Shown here: one piece after another, positions 39,269 through 48,718 of the stretch
Layout of the letters: each line of letters starts with the position of its first letter
Numbering within the stretch: position 1 is the first letter of the stretch
Assembly: GCF_030929595.1 (NCBI RefSeq)
Contig: NZ_JAVFVR010000005.1
Span: 310,001-374,000, forward strand
Source of the DNA: Flavobacterium sp. LHD-85
Lineage (GTDB): Bacteria > Bacteroidota > Bacteroidia > Flavobacteriales > Flavobacteriaceae
Length of the DNA stretch: 64,000 nt
Direction of reading: 5' to 3'
Position numbers and translations under genes: made by a program
The notes under the pieces: model-generated
What the model was told of the DNA's origin: nothing
Seen by the model: the letters and a program-made list of their open reading frames with translations, nothing else
Database searches by the model: none

Positions 39269-40789
39269 ATGGTTTTTGATTTGTATGGAAATGAAGATTG
39301 CTTAGAGGTAAATAATTTTTATAAAAAATTGTTGGCCGAAATGCCCGACCTGCTTTTTCAGTTTGTTATTGATGCTGATAATAATTACTCGTTTCCTCTT
39401 GTAAGTAAATCAGCAGATGAGATATTTGAGCTTTCTGTAGCAGATTTTAATAATGATATTAAGTTTATAGTTTACGATCGAATTGTACCGCAAGATCGTG
39501 AGCTTTTTTTTCAGTCTTTGATCAAAGCTAGAAAAGAAATAAAACCTTGGGAAATAGAATTTAGGGCTACTCTTCCTAAAAAAGGAATTCGCTGGTTTAA
39601 AATTGCCGCAAAAACAGAATCTTCAGCAAATGGAAATGTGGTTTTTTATGGTCATGTTTCGGATATTACCGAATTAAAAGATAAAGAAGAAAAGCTTAGA
39701 ATTTCTGAAGAGCGTTTTCAATTTGCTCTCGATGCTTCTACCGCCGGGATTTGGGATTGGGATATGGTTACCAATAGCGTTTTTTATTCTTCTCTGTCTC
39801 TTAAAATATTAGAATTGGAATCTACTGATATTTTTGATGATCCAGAACGATGGGATAAAATTGTGCATCCTGATGATCTTCCGAAATATTATTCAGATAT
39901 TCATGAACATTTTGACAATAAGATTCCGTTTTACGAAAATTACCATCGTGTAATGACTTCTAGCGGTAATTACAAATGGATTTTAGATCGTGGAAAAGTA
40001 ATTAAGCGTGATGAAAACGGAAAGCCTTTACGTGTAATTGGGACTCATACAGATGTTTCGGCGCAGAAAGAAAAAGAGCTGGAACTAATGAAAACAATGA
40101 AACTGTATAGCGATCAAAATAGTCGATTGCTGAATTTTTCGCATATTGTTTCTCATAATTTAAATACACAGGCTGGAAATATAAAATCGATTTTAGATCT
40201 TATTGATGCAGATGTTAGTAAACAAACTGTAGCAGAGATGCTGGAATACTTGCGAGCTGTTTCTAATGATCTAAATGAGACTATTTCAAATCTTACTCAA
40301 ATTGTAAAAACACAGAGCAATATTAACATTGCGGTAGTTCCGTTAAAGCTTTGCGAGTATATTGAGAAAACTATTTCGACAATTAAGGGGTATGATAAGC
40401 AGCGAAAAGTTACCATTGTAAATAATGTTCCAAAGTATTTAACGATTAATTTTAATCCAGCTTATATGGAAAGTGTTTTGTTGAATTTTACAACAAACGC
40501 AATTAAATATGCGCATCCAGATCGAGATCCGATTATTACTTTTGATTTTGCAATTGAACCTGAAGGTTATAAATCGCTCACAATTACAGATAATGGTTTA
40601 GGAATCGATTTGAAAGTTTATGGCGAATTATTATTCGGAATGTATAAAACTTTTCATAAGCACGAAGAAGCTCGAGGAATTGGCCTGTACATTACAAGAA
40701 ATCAAATAGAGGCCATGAAAGGAACGGTTGAAGTAGAAAGTGAAGTAGGAGTTGGAACAAGCTTTAAAATCGTTTTTAATGATATGTAA
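39269..40789 (+). CDS. Soluble PAS-PAS sensor histidine kinase
   Basis: A 506-residue cytoplasmic kinase without membrane segments. Two PAS/PAC units are seen (about 15-137 and 145-272, both ending in the H(V/T)xDI/V motif) followed by a dimerisation helix with the phospho-acceptor His296 in FSHIVSHNLNTQ and a GHKL ATPase domain: N box FTTNAIKYA (407-415), G1 DNGLGID (441-447), G2 RGIGLYI (469-475). The SHN H-box belongs to the HWE/His-Asn type common in Bacteroidota. No response regulator gene is adjacent, so its partner is encoded elsewhere. The stimulus is unknown. Confidence 0.88.
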   Translation: MVFDLYGNEDCLEVNNFYKKLLAEMPDLLFQFVIDADNNYSFPLVSKSADEIFELSVADFNNDIKFIVYDRIVPQDRELFFQSLIKARKEIKPWEIEFRATLPKKGIRWFKIAAKTESSANGNVVFYGHVSDITELKDKEEKLRISEERFQFALDASTAGIWDWDMVTNSVFYSSLSLKILELESTDIFDDPERWDKIVHPDDLPKYYSDIHEHFDNKIPFYENYHRVMTSSGNYKWILDRGKVIKRDENGKPLRVIGTHTDVSAQKEKELELMKTMKLYSDQNSRLLNFSHIVSHNLNTQAGNIKSILDLIDADVSKQTVAEMLEYLRAVSNDLNETISNLTQIVKTQSNINIAVVPLKLCEYIEKTISTIKGYDKQRKVTIVNNVPKYLTINFNPAYMESVLLNFTTNAIKYAHPDRDPIITFDFAIEPEGYKSLTITDNGLGIDLKVYGELLFGMYKTFHKHEEARGIGLYITRNQIEAMKGTVEVESEVGVGTSFKIVFNDM

Positions 40790-40804
40790 AATGTAAATAG
40801 ATAT

Positions 40805-40844
40805 AAAAAAACAAAGGCTGTCAATTGACAGCCTTTGTTTTTTT
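40805..40844. terminator. Perfect palindromic bidirectional terminator
   Basis: 40805-40824 is the exact reverse complement of 40825-40844, with core AAAGGCTGTCAATTGACAGC and T/A outer arms. It separates the convergent kinase and rny genes. Confidence 0.85.
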
Positions 40845-40857
40845 TATGTTCCTTAGA

Positions 40858-42417
40858 TTATTTAGCAATATTTACAGCTCTAGTTTCTCTAATAACTGTA
40901 ACTTTTACCTGTCCAGGATAAGTCATTTCTGTTTGAATTTTTTGTGAAATCTCGAAAGATAAGTTTGCAGCATTATCATCAGAAACTTTTTCGCTTTCTA
41001 CAATTACGCGAAGCTCTCTACCGGCTTGGATCGCATAAGCATTTTTAACGCCGCTGAATCCGTAAGCTACATCTTCAAGGTCTTTCAAACGCTGAATGTA
41101 AGAATCAAGAACCTGACGTCTAGCGCCTGGTCTAGCTCCAGAAATAGCATCACAAACCTGAATGATTGGAGACAATAAAGATTTCATTTCAATCTCGTCG
41201 TGGTGCGCTCCAATTGCATTGCATACTTCTTCTTTTTCACCGTATTTCTCAGCCCATTGCATACCTAAAAGCGCGTGTGGCAAATCGCTTTCTGTGTCTG
41301 GCACTTTTCCGATATCGTGTAATAAACCAGCTCTTTTTGCCAGTTTTACGTTCAGTCCTAATTCTGCAGCCATGATACCGCAAAGTTTGGAAACCTCTCT
41401 TGAGTGCTGCAATAAGTTTTGTCCGTAAGATGAACGGTATTTCATTCGGCCAACAACTTTAATTAATTCTGGGTGCAAACCGTGAATACCTAAGTCAATA
41501 ACTGTACGTTTTCCAACTTCGATAATTTCGTCGTCGATTTGTTTTGCAGTCTTTGCAACAACTTCTTCAATACGTGCTGGGTGAATACGTCCGTCAGTTA
41601 CTAATTTGTGTAAAGACAAACGAGCAATCTCTCTACGAACAGGATCGAAACAAGAAAGGATAATAGCTTCTGGCGTATCGTCAACAATAATTTCAACCCC
41701 AGTTGCAGCTTCAAGTGCTCTAATATTACGTCCTTCACGCCCGATAATTCTACCTTTTACATCATCAGATTCTATATTGAAAACAGAAACACAGTTTTCA
41801 ACTGCTTCTTCAGTTCCAACTCTTTGGATCGTATTGATGATGATTTTTTTAGCTTCTTGCTGTGCAGTCAATTTAGCCTCTTCAATAGTTTCTTGAATAT
41901 GAGACATTGCTTTTGTTTTAGCTTCAGCTTTTAAGCCTTCTACCAATTGTTCTTTTGCTTCTTCAGCAGAAAGTCCAGAGATTACTTCTAATTGCTGTAA
42001 CTGGCTTTTGTGAAGTTTGTCAACTTCAGCTTGTTTTTTGTCTAAAACCTCAATTTTGTTATTGTATTCAGCTGTTTTAGCTTCGTAATCTTCGTTTACT
42101 TTTTTGGCTTTAGAAAGCTCGTTAGAAACTTGAGATTCTTTATCGCGCACGCGTTTCTCTACTTCAGCAACTTTTTTATCACGTGCTAAAATAACTTGTT
42201 CGTGCTCTGATTTAAGTTCGATAAAACGCTCTTTTGCTTGAAGAATTTTATCTTTTTTGATATTTTCTGCTTCTAAATTAGCATCTTTTAAGATAGAAGC
42301 TGCTTCTTTTTTAGCGTTTTTAATTAGATTTGAAATATTACTTTTCTCGATAATTTTAGCTATTGCAAATCCTGCTGCAATACCCACAATACCAATAATG
42401 ATCGTTATGATGTCCAT
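40858..42417 (-). CDS. rny: Ribonuclease Y
   Basis: A 519-residue membrane-anchored endoribonuclease that starts bulk mRNA decay. The N-terminal anchor is [21 protein letters not shown], followed by a long coiled coil to about residue 205, a KH domain with [19 protein letters not shown] (about 218-236) and an HD domain with HSREVSKL and [10 protein letters not shown] plus IGAHHDEI. Length and order are as in Bacillus RNase Y. It is the last gene of the zapB-like/zapA/6S RNA unit. Confidence 0.95.
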   Translation of the reverse strand: MDIITIIIGIVGIAAGFAIAKIIEKSNISNLIKNAKKEAASILKDANLEAENIKKDKILQAKERFIELKSEHEQVILARDKKVAEVEKRVRDKESQVSNELSKAKKVNEDYEAKTAEYNNKIEVLDKKQAEVDKLHKSQLQQLEVISGLSAEEAKEQLVEGLKAEAKTKAMSHIQETIEEAKLTAQQEAKKIIINTIQRVGTEEAVENCVSVFNIESDDVKGRIIGREGRNIRALEAATGVEIIVDDTPEAIILSCFDPVRREIARLSLHKLVTDGRIHPARIEEVVAKTAKQIDDEIIEVGKRTVIDLGIHGLHPELIKVVGRMKYRSSYGQNLLQHSREVSKLCGIMAAELGLNVKLAKRAGLLHDIGKVPDTESDLPHALLGMQWAEKYGEKEEVCNAIGAHHDEIEMKSLLSPIIQVCDAISGARPGARRQVLDSYIQRLKDLEDVAYGFSGVKNAYAIQAGRELRVIVESEKVSDDNAANLSFEISQKIQTEMTYPGQVKVTVIRETRAVNIAK

Positions 42418-42444
42418 GTTTGTTAGGGTTTATATATAAAAAAA

Positions 42445-42602
42445 GCCTACATTAATTGCTTGTATAAACTCGTAAAGACAAGTTTTGAGCTAACTCACTG
42501 TTCAAGTTTCCCAGCCAAATGGAGGGCATACTATAGTAGCGACGATTTGCTCATTCTAAATTGTTAGTGTTGAGTTTACCAATTGTGAACTAATGTAGGC
42601 AG
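42445..42602 (-). ncRNA. ssrS: 6S RNA of the flavobacterial type (6S-Flavo)
   Basis: Between zapA and rny lies about 156 bp closed by the perfect terminal helix GCCTACATTA (minus strand 42600-42591) with TAATGTAGGC (42454-42445), followed on the minus strand by a T run, as at the end of a processed or terminated small RNA. The interior has no reading frame and contains paired segments suited to a long rod with a central bubble. 6S RNA binds the housekeeping RNA polymerase and mimics an open promoter. Its place directly after zapA is the classical position of 6S RNA in many bacteria, and Rfam has a 6S-Flavo family for this phylum. Confidence 0.8.
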
Positions 42603-42626
42603 TATCTTAGTTTCTGTAAAGAACGT

Positions 42627-42920
42627 TTATTTTTCGAGATATTGATCTAAAAGCGTATTTAATCTTTTAATTCTTTCGATAGTCTCTTCTCCATCGATTG
42701 TATTATCAATCTGTTTTTGTTCTACCTGCGATGCAAATTGTAATGCACACATAGCTAGAACATCTTGTTTGTCACGAACCGCGTAATTTTCTTCGAACTG
42801 CTTGATCATGGCATCAATTTTTTTAGAAGCACTTCTAAGTCCTTCTTCCTGAGCGGGTTCAACCGTAAGTGGGTAAACGCGGTCGGCAATTGATATTTTA
42901 ATTCTAAGCTTTCCGTCCAT
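42627..42920 (-). CDS. zapA: Cell division protein ZapA
   Basis: A 97-residue FtsZ-associated protein. The N-terminal globular part is LRIKISIADRVYPLTVEPAQEEGLRSASKKIDAMI, followed by the coiled-coil dimerisation helix (about 55-97, with LAMCALQFASQVEQKQ). It bundles FtsZ filaments at midcell. It lies 4 bp after the ZapB-like gene and 24 bp before the 6S RNA end, which suggests that the RNA is processed from the same transcript or has a promoter within the gap. Confidence 0.93.
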   Translation of the reverse strand: MDGKLRIKISIADRVYPLTVEPAQEEGLRSASKKIDAMIKQFEENYAVRDKQDVLAMCALQFASQVEQKQIDNTIDGEETIERIKRLNTLLDQYLEK

Positions 42921-42924
42921 ACTG

Positions 42925-43215
42925 TTAATCTGATAGTTGTGCTATACAGTAATCAATTTCGCGAATTAATGAATTTATTTTAAGCTTTGTCTCTCTCTTG
43001 TTATTGTCGCTGCCAAGCAACGAATTGGCTATCTTAAGTGTTTCATTTTGCTTCTTCAAAGCTTCCATTTCCTCAGATTGTTTCTGGATAATTTGCGCAG
43101 CTTTGGCTAGTTCTAATCGTAATACTTGATTGTTTTGTTCCAAACCTTTTGATTTCTCAAAAAGCTTTTCGACTTTATATTCAAGAGTATCAATTATTTC
43201 TGCAATTACACTCAT
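42925..43215 (-). CDS. Coiled-coil ZapB-like cell division protein
   Basis: A 96-residue, almost fully helical protein (VEKLFEKSKGLEQNNQVLRLELAKAAQIIQ with regular heptads up to about residue 70). It stands directly in front of zapA and is the first gene of the unit. This resembles ZapB, which links the FtsZ ring to the nucleoid via ZapA, but the sequence is too simple to prove homology. The C-terminal 25 residues (INSLIREIDYCIAQLSD) form an extra short helix. Confidence 0.75.
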   Translation of the reverse strand: MSVIAEIIDTLEYKVEKLFEKSKGLEQNNQVLRLELAKAAQIIQKQSEEMEALKKQNETLKIANSLLGSDNNKRETKLKINSLIREIDYCIAQLSD

Positions 43216-43243
43216 TATACATCCTATTCATTACTTAATCCTA

Positions 43244-43273
43244 CAAAGTTAGTATTCCTTTTTATTAATGCAA
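43244..43273 (-). promoter_or_regulatory. Bacteroidota promoter of the zapB-like/zapA/6S/rny unit
   Basis: Minus strand TTG (43271-43273), 19-bp spacer, TAACTTTG (43244-43251), about 28 bp before the ATG at 43215. Confidence 0.7.
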
Positions 43274-43386
43274 TTTTTTATCGATTTTTTTATATTAAAA
43301 ATAAGCAAATAAATGAAATTCAAGTTATTGTGTTTTTATGAGGGTTTTCCTCGGTTTTCCCCTGTTAATTTTTTATCTTAGCAAAA

Positions 43387-45078
43387 ATGTTGCTTATGAG
43401 ATTTTCTGTCCTTACCCTTCTGATTTGTAATTTTATATTTGCTCAAACGCAATATCCTAAAGACTATTTTCGTCCTCCACTAGATATTCCAATGCAGCTT
43501 TCCGGTAATTTTGGAGAGCTAAGGCCTAATCACTTTCATGCGGGTTTTGATTTAAAAACCAATCAAAGAGAAGGATTGACTGTACATGCAATTGCGGATG
43601 GATATGTGTCAAGAATTAAAATTTCGACTTTCGGAAACGGAAAATGTATTTATATCACACATCCAAATGGGTATACTTCTGTTTATGGGCATTTGCAAAC
43701 GCCAACGGGTGCAATTTTAGATTATGTTAAAAAAACGCATTATAAAGAAAAGGCATACGAAATTGAAATGTTTCCAAAACCAGACGAACTTCCTGTAAAA
43801 AAAGGAGATATAATTGGACTTTCTGGAAATACAGGCTCTTCAGAAGGACCGCATCTTCATTTTGAAATTCGAGATACCAAAACAGAATTTGTTATCAACC
43901 CGATTTTCTTTGGCTTTGACCAAAATTTAAAGGATACCAAAAAGCCAACTTTGTCTAGTTTGTATGTATATCCTTTGGATAATGCTACGGTTAATCAGTC
44001 CAAACAGCCTTTGCTGGTGAATATGGCGCTTCAAAAAGACGGGACTTATTTGGCTTCGAAAGTTAAAGCAAACGGAAAAATTGGTTTCGGAATTAATGCT
44101 ATTGATACCGATGATGTGTCTCATAATAGAAATGGGGTTTTTAATGTTTCGACTTTTTTGAACGGAAATCAGAATTATAACTATCAATTTAATACCTATT
44201 CTTTTGATGAAATGCGATATATTAATGCATTGATCGATTATTCTCGATATAAAAAAGCAGGACAGCGTGTGCAGAAACTTTTTATGAAAACGCCTTTTCC
44301 TTTAAGCATTATCAAAACAGATTCTCTTCGCGGAATTGTAAAAGCAGAGCCTAATTTAACTTCAAATTACAAAATTGAAGTTTCGGATTATTTCGGGAAT
44401 TTGAATTCGGTTACTGTTCCGATTGAGTTTGATGCTGCCGTACCTCTTGTAGAGTCAGAGTCTGTTAATGGGAAGTATTTTATAAAATACAATAGAGATG
44501 CCAATTTTGAGAAAGATAACATGTCGGTTTTCTTTCCAGCTGGAACTTTTTACGATGATTTTAATATGAATTTTGATGTAAGAAATAACAAAATTTATAT
44601 TCACGATGATACAGTTCCTGCACATTCTAATTTCACAATTACCATAAAAGACAGCACTTATCCAGAAGATTTGCGTGATAAGCTTTATATTGGTAAAGGA
44701 ACAAGTTTTAACGGAACTATTAGAAAAGGTGATGTTTTTACTGCGAAAGCAAAAATATTAGGAACGTACGGTTTGGTTCTAGATACGATTTCGCCGGTTG
44801 TTAAAATTGCAAAACCAATTGAAGGAAAATGGATTAGCGATCAAAAGAAAATTGATTTAACGATAAGCGATTCTTTGTCTGGAATAAAATCTTATAACGG
44901 ATATTTGAATGGAAGTTGGGTTTTGTTTGAATACGAAAATAAAGCCAGAAGAATCACGCATACTTTTGATGATCAATATTTGGCAGAAGGTGAAAACGTA
45001 TTAAAAGTTGAAGTTGTTGATAATGTAGGAAATACTACTATCTTTGAAACTCGTTTTTTTAGAAGTCAACAAAAATAA
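43387..45078 (+). CDS. Secreted M23-family metallopeptidase
   Basis: A 563-residue exported protein; MRFSVLTLLICNFIFAQ after the second Met (43396) is the signal peptide. The LytM/M23 domain has zinc ligands His51 and Asp55 (HFHAGFDL), His102 (YGHLQ) and His158 (PHLHFEI, 155-161), so the active site is complete. About 400 further residues are beta-rich with Ig-like segments (VVKIAKPIEGKWISD, EGENVLKVEVVDNVGN). M23 enzymes cut peptidoglycan cross-links; such long Bacteroidota forms sit in the periplasm. The next gene begins 12 bases after the stop in the same frame. Confidence 0.88.
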   Translation: MLLMRFSVLTLLICNFIFAQTQYPKDYFRPPLDIPMQLSGNFGELRPNHFHAGFDLKTNQREGLTVHAIADGYVSRIKISTFGNGKCIYITHPNGYTSVYGHLQTPTGAILDYVKKTHYKEKAYEIEMFPKPDELPVKKGDIIGLSGNTGSSEGPHLHFEIRDTKTEFVINPIFFGFDQNLKDTKKPTLSSLYVYPLDNATVNQSKQPLLVNMALQKDGTYLASKVKANGKIGFGINAIDTDDVSHNRNGVFNVSTFLNGNQNYNYQFNTYSFDEMRYINALIDYSRYKKAGQRVQKLFMKTPFPLSIIKTDSLRGIVKAEPNLTSNYKIEVSDYFGNLNSVTVPIEFDAAVPLVESESVNGKYFIKYNRDANFEKDNMSVFFPAGTFYDDFNMNFDVRNNKIYIHDDTVPAHSNFTITIKDSTYPEDLRDKLYIGKGTSFNGTIRKGDVFTAKAKILGTYGLVLDTISPVVKIAKPIEGKWISDQKKIDLTISDSLSGIKSYNGYLNGSWVLFEYENKARRITHTFDDQYLAEGENVLKVEVVDNVGNTTIFETRFFRSQQK

Positions 45079-45090
45079 AACCCAAAATCT

Positions 45091-47556
45091 TTGAGTTACA
45101 ATAGGTTTACATTCGCTTTTCTTTTTTTATTTTTCAGCTGTATTGCTTTAGCTCAAAACGCTCGTGTGAAAGGGCTGATTTTAGACGCAGATAAACATCC
45201 TGTCGCAAGTGTAAATATTTCTTCGCAGGAAACTTCTACGCAATCTGATGCAAATGGATTTTATGAAATTGTAATTCCATCAAACAAAAAAGTTTCTTTA
45301 ATTTTTACTCACGTTTCTTTAAAAATGATGAGTTTGACGGTTAGTTTAAAAACAAATGAAGTTTTTGTTTTTAATCCGATTATGAGTAATTCTGAAGAGC
45401 AGATGGGAGAAGTTTTTGTTTCTTCTGGAAATAGAAAACGGGTTCAGGGGATTACATCGGTTGATACTGAAACCATAAAAAAGATTCCAGGTGCAAATGC
45501 TGGAATCGAAAATATTCTAAAAACACTTCCCGGCGTTAATTCAAATAACGAATTAAGCACACAATATATGGTGCGAGGCGGGAATTATGACGAAAATCTA
45601 GTTTATGTAAATGAAGTAGAAGTATATCGTCCGTTTTTAATTCGTTCTGGACAGCAGGAAGGACTTAGTTTTACCAATACAGATTTAGTGCAGAATGTTG
45701 AATTTTCTGCGGGTGGATTTCAGGCAAAGTTCGGAGATAAATTATCTTCTGTTTTAGATATTACATATCGAAAGCCAACTCAGTTCGGTGCTGCTTTTGA
45801 AGCCAGTTTTTTAGGAGGAAGCGCTGCAGTCGATTTGGTTTCAAAAAATAAAAAATGGTCTGTCGTAACAGGAGTCCGTTACAGGAATAATAGTCTTTTA
45901 GTAAACAGTCAAGATACGGAGACAAATTATAAACCGACTTTTGCAGATATTCAAACCAATGTAAATTATGATATTTCTGAAAAATGGCAAATGAGCTTTT
46001 TAGGAAATATTTCTCAGAATAAATATTCGTATGAACCTTTGGTTCGTCAGACGAATTTTGGAACAGCAGATCAGCCAATGGCGCTTGCGGTTTATTATGA
46101 CGGACAAGAAAAAGATCAATACGACACCTATTTTGGAGCTTTAAAAACTACTTATAAAGCGTCGCCTTCGCTTACTTTAAAATTAATTGGATCTTTATTT
46201 CATACCACGGAAAAAGAGCATTTTGATATTTTGGCACAATATCGTTTAGGAAATATAAATGCTGAAGACCCAGAAAATGAATCTGAAGTTGATTTTACTC
46301 GCGGAATTGGTTCTCAGCTAAACCATGCTCGAAATGATCTCGATGCTTTAATTGCAAATATCGAACTGAAAGGAACTAAAGACTGGAAAGAAAGCCAATT
46401 GGAATTTGGTTTAAAATATACAAGAGAATCTATTCGGGATCGAGTAGTGGAGTGGGAAGTTATTGATTCAGCAGGATTTTCTATAAACCCGCCTTTAGTA
46501 ATTCTTCCAAAGAATAATCAGCCATATACGCCTTATACAGGACCACTTTTGCCGTATCAAAATATCAGAGCGACAAATTTTAATACCATAAATCGATTCT
46601 CGGGTTATGCACAATGGAACAAACAATCAGAAATTGGTTCGAGTCAGATCTGGTATCATTTGGGAGCGCGTTTTCAAGGTTGGAATGTTGCAGGAGCTTT
46701 AGAAGAAGAAAAAACGCAGTTTGTGGTAAGTCCGCGTGCGCAATTTGCGATAAAACCAGACTGGGATCGTGATATGGTGTTCAGGATTTCGGGAGGATTA
46801 TATCATCAACCTCCGTTTTATAGAGAATTGCGAGATTTGGAAGGAGTTGTGAATCCGAATGTGAAAGCTCAGGAATCTGTTCATATTGTTTTGGGTAACG
46901 ATTATAATTTTAAAATGTGGAATCGTCCTTTTAAATGGGTGACAGAACTGTATTATAAATCACTTTCAGATGTCAATGTATATTCTATTGATAATGTTCG
47001 AATTCGTTACGTTGCCAATAACAATGCAAAAGCCTATGCGCAAGGTCTGGATTTTAGATTAAATGGAGAGTTTGTGCCAGGAACAGAATCATGGATAAGT
47101 TTTGGATATTTGAAAACCGAAGAGAATTACGAAAACAGAGGTTATATTGCCCGTCCCACAGATCAGCGTTTGAAATTTGCGATGCTGTTTCAGGATTATA
47201 TGCCAAATATTCCAAGTGTAAAAGTGTATTTGAATTTGGTTTACAATACAGGATTGCCAGGAGGCGCTCCTGCATATACTGATCCGTATTTATATCAAAA
47301 CCGATTGAATGATTACAGAAGAGCTGATATTGGTTTTGCGAAGGTTTTTGTTGACCCAAGTACGCAAAATACAAAAAAAGGCTGGCTGAAAAACTTTAAA
47401 GAATTAGCAGTCGGGTTGGAAATTTTCAATCTTTTCAATAATCAAAACGCTATTACAAATACTTGGGTTCGTGATGTATATTCAAAAAATCAATATGCGA
47501 TTCCAAATTATATGACTTCGAGGGTTTTTAACGTTAAGATAAATGCGAGGCTGTAA
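45091..47556 (+). CDS. TonB-dependent receptor, TTG start
   Basis: An 821-residue outer-membrane receptor. No ATG exists between the M23 stop and the signal peptide; the only sensible initiator is the TTG at 45091, giving MSYNRFTFAFLFLFFSCIALAQ. It has a carboxypeptidase-regulatory-like domain (about 24-95), a plug with NSNNELSTQYMVRGGNYDENLVYVNEVEVY (about 150-180) and a barrel ending FNVKINARL. There is no STN domain, so it is a transporter without FecR signalling. It probably is translated by re-initiation after the M23 gene. The substrate is unknown; the link to an M23 enzyme is unusual and may be only operon economy. Confidence 0.87.
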   Translation: MSYNRFTFAFLFLFFSCIALAQNARVKGLILDADKHPVASVNISSQETSTQSDANGFYEIVIPSNKKVSLIFTHVSLKMMSLTVSLKTNEVFVFNPIMSNSEEQMGEVFVSSGNRKRVQGITSVDTETIKKIPGANAGIENILKTLPGVNSNNELSTQYMVRGGNYDENLVYVNEVEVYRPFLIRSGQQEGLSFTNTDLVQNVEFSAGGFQAKFGDKLSSVLDITYRKPTQFGAAFEASFLGGSAAVDLVSKNKKWSVVTGVRYRNNSLLVNSQDTETNYKPTFADIQTNVNYDISEKWQMSFLGNISQNKYSYEPLVRQTNFGTADQPMALAVYYDGQEKDQYDTYFGALKTTYKASPSLTLKLIGSLFHTTEKEHFDILAQYRLGNINAEDPENESEVDFTRGIGSQLNHARNDLDALIANIELKGTKDWKESQLEFGLKYTRESIRDRVVEWEVIDSAGFSINPPLVILPKNNQPYTPYTGPLLPYQNIRATNFNTINRFSGYAQWNKQSEIGSSQIWYHLGARFQGWNVAGALEEEKTQFVVSPRAQFAIKPDWDRDMVFRISGGLYHQPPFYRELRDLEGVVNPNVKAQESVHIVLGNDYNFKMWNRPFKWVTELYYKSLSDVNVYSIDNVRIRYVANNNAKAYAQGLDFRLNGEFVPGTESWISFGYLKTEENYENRGYIARPTDQRLKFAMLFQDYMPNIPSVKVYLNLVYNTGLPGGAPAYTDPYLYQNRLNDYRRADIGFAKVFVDPSTQNTKKGWLKNFKELAVGLEIFNLFNNQNAITNTWVRDVYSKNQYAIPNYMTSRVFNVKINARL

Positions 47557-47615
47557 TACTGCTTCGTAATTGTTCAGTAAAATTCAATAAAACTCAAAAA
47601 TACAATCAAAAATAG

Positions 47616-47623
47616 TATATTTG
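47616..47623 (+). promoter_or_regulatory. -7 promoter element of the calcium-loop lipoprotein gene
   Basis: TATATTTG, 24 bp before the ATG at 47647. Confidence 0.45.
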
Positions 47624-47646
47624 ATAATCGTATATAATCATTGTAG

Positions 47647-48366
47647 ATGAAAAAGTATTTTAAATATATCGCCTTAATACTCATCGGGACAGTAATAAGC
47701 TGTAGAGAAGAAGTTCAAAAACCAAAAGTAAGTTATGGCGCTTCAAATAAAGTAAGTGTTACTAAAGCCGATACAACGCAGATTGAAATCGCTGATTTGC
47801 CAATTCAAATGGAAGGAACCAATTATTTAATTCATCCAGTTGGAGATTTAAGGGTTTTCGAAAGAGGATCTAAAGCCAGATTTGGTTCTTCGAGTGTAAA
47901 TGATGTAAGCTTTACGATTTCTAATTTAGGCGAATATGAAATTACAGGATATCTTCAGAATTTAAAATTCCAAAAAGTAGATTCAGATTCTATCCGACCT
48001 TTATCAGATAAACCAGTTCTGATTTTAACAGCAACTTATCTAAAAACAGTTGCAGACAGAACGCATAATAATGTAATGGTTTATACGCTGACGGATTCAG
48101 ATACCAATAAAGATGGTAAAATAGATACTAGTGATATCAAAACTTTATATCTAAGTGACATCAGCGGAGAAAATTTTACCAAAGTTTCAGCTGATTTGCA
48201 AGAACTGGTAGATTGGAGCTTAATCGAATCTAAAAACCGTTTGTATTTTAGAACTATTGAAGACACGAACCAAAACGGGCAGTTTGATAAAAATGATGTG
48301 TTGCATTACAATTATATAGATCTAGCTTCTAAAAAATGGGAAGTGAAGAATTATAAACCAATCTAA
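47647..48366 (+). CDS. Lipoprotein with EF-hand-like calcium loops
   Basis: A 239-residue lipoprotein: MKKYFKYIALILIGTVISC with Cys19 as the lipidated residue. Two loops fit the DxDxNxDGxID calcium-binding type: DSDTNKDGKIDTSDI (150-164) and DTNQNGQFDKNDV (206-218). These resemble dockerin/EF-hand loops and are separated by about 40 residues, unlike a classical dockerin pair. The remaining sequence is beta-rich and not recognised. The protein is probably attached to the outer membrane, possibly surface-exposed. It follows the TonB receptor with a 90-bp gap and its own promoter. Confidence 0.75.
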   Translation: MKKYFKYIALILIGTVISCREEVQKPKVSYGASNKVSVTKADTTQIEIADLPIQMEGTNYLIHPVGDLRVFERGSKARFGSSSVNDVSFTISNLGEYEITGYLQNLKFQKVDSDSIRPLSDKPVLILTATYLKTVADRTHNNVMVYTLTDSDTNKDGKIDTSDIKTLYLSDISGENFTKVSADLQELVDWSLIESKNRLYFRTIEDTNQNGQFDKNDVLHYNYIDLASKKWEVKNYKPI

Positions 48367-48443
48367 GCTGTTAAGGTTCTGAGATACTTAGGTGCTAAGT
48401 TTTTTTTCTTGCCACAGATTAAAAGGATTAAAAAGATTTTTAT

Positions 48444-48489
48444 AAAAAAGAGAGGCTGTTTCAACTTATTGAAACAGCCTCTCTTTTTT
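48444..48489. terminator. Perfect 21-bp-stem bidirectional terminator
   Basis: 48444-48464 pairs perfectly with 48469-48489 around the loop CTTA; the core is GAGAGGCTGTTTCAA. It serves the lipoprotein gene and the convergent DUF2971 gene. Confidence 0.85.
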
Positions 48490-48542
48490 AAATTGTTTTC
48501 ATTAATGAAAACAGCGTTTTCCATTTTTATACATCGAATCGT

Positions 48543-48718
48543 CATTCCGTAGGAATGTCTGGTCGGTAGAAAAAAAATCATGCCAGCCAATTTGCGTTCC
48601 GTAGGAACGTTTGATGCGTTGCATTGTTGAAAAAATATATCGAAATTAAACGTTCCTACGGAACGTAAAATAACTGTAACGGTATAATTTTCTACCAATG
48701 AAATGTTCTAACGGAACA
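48543..48718. repeat. Two-hairpin dispersed repeat, family 3, two inverted units
   Basis: Unit 1: CATTCCGTAGGAATG (48543-48557) and CGTTCCGTAGGAACG (48595-48609), centres 52 bp apart. Unit 2 in reverse: CGTTCCTACGGAACG (48651-48665) and TGTTCTAACGGAACA (48704-48718), centres 53 bp apart. GGTAGAAAA follows the outer hairpin in both units when read in the same direction. Confidence 0.75.

Noticed and set aside
48363..48698. A 111-codon reading frame on the minus strand in the repeat gap.
   Set aside because: It runs through the terminator and four palindromes and has no protein-like composition.
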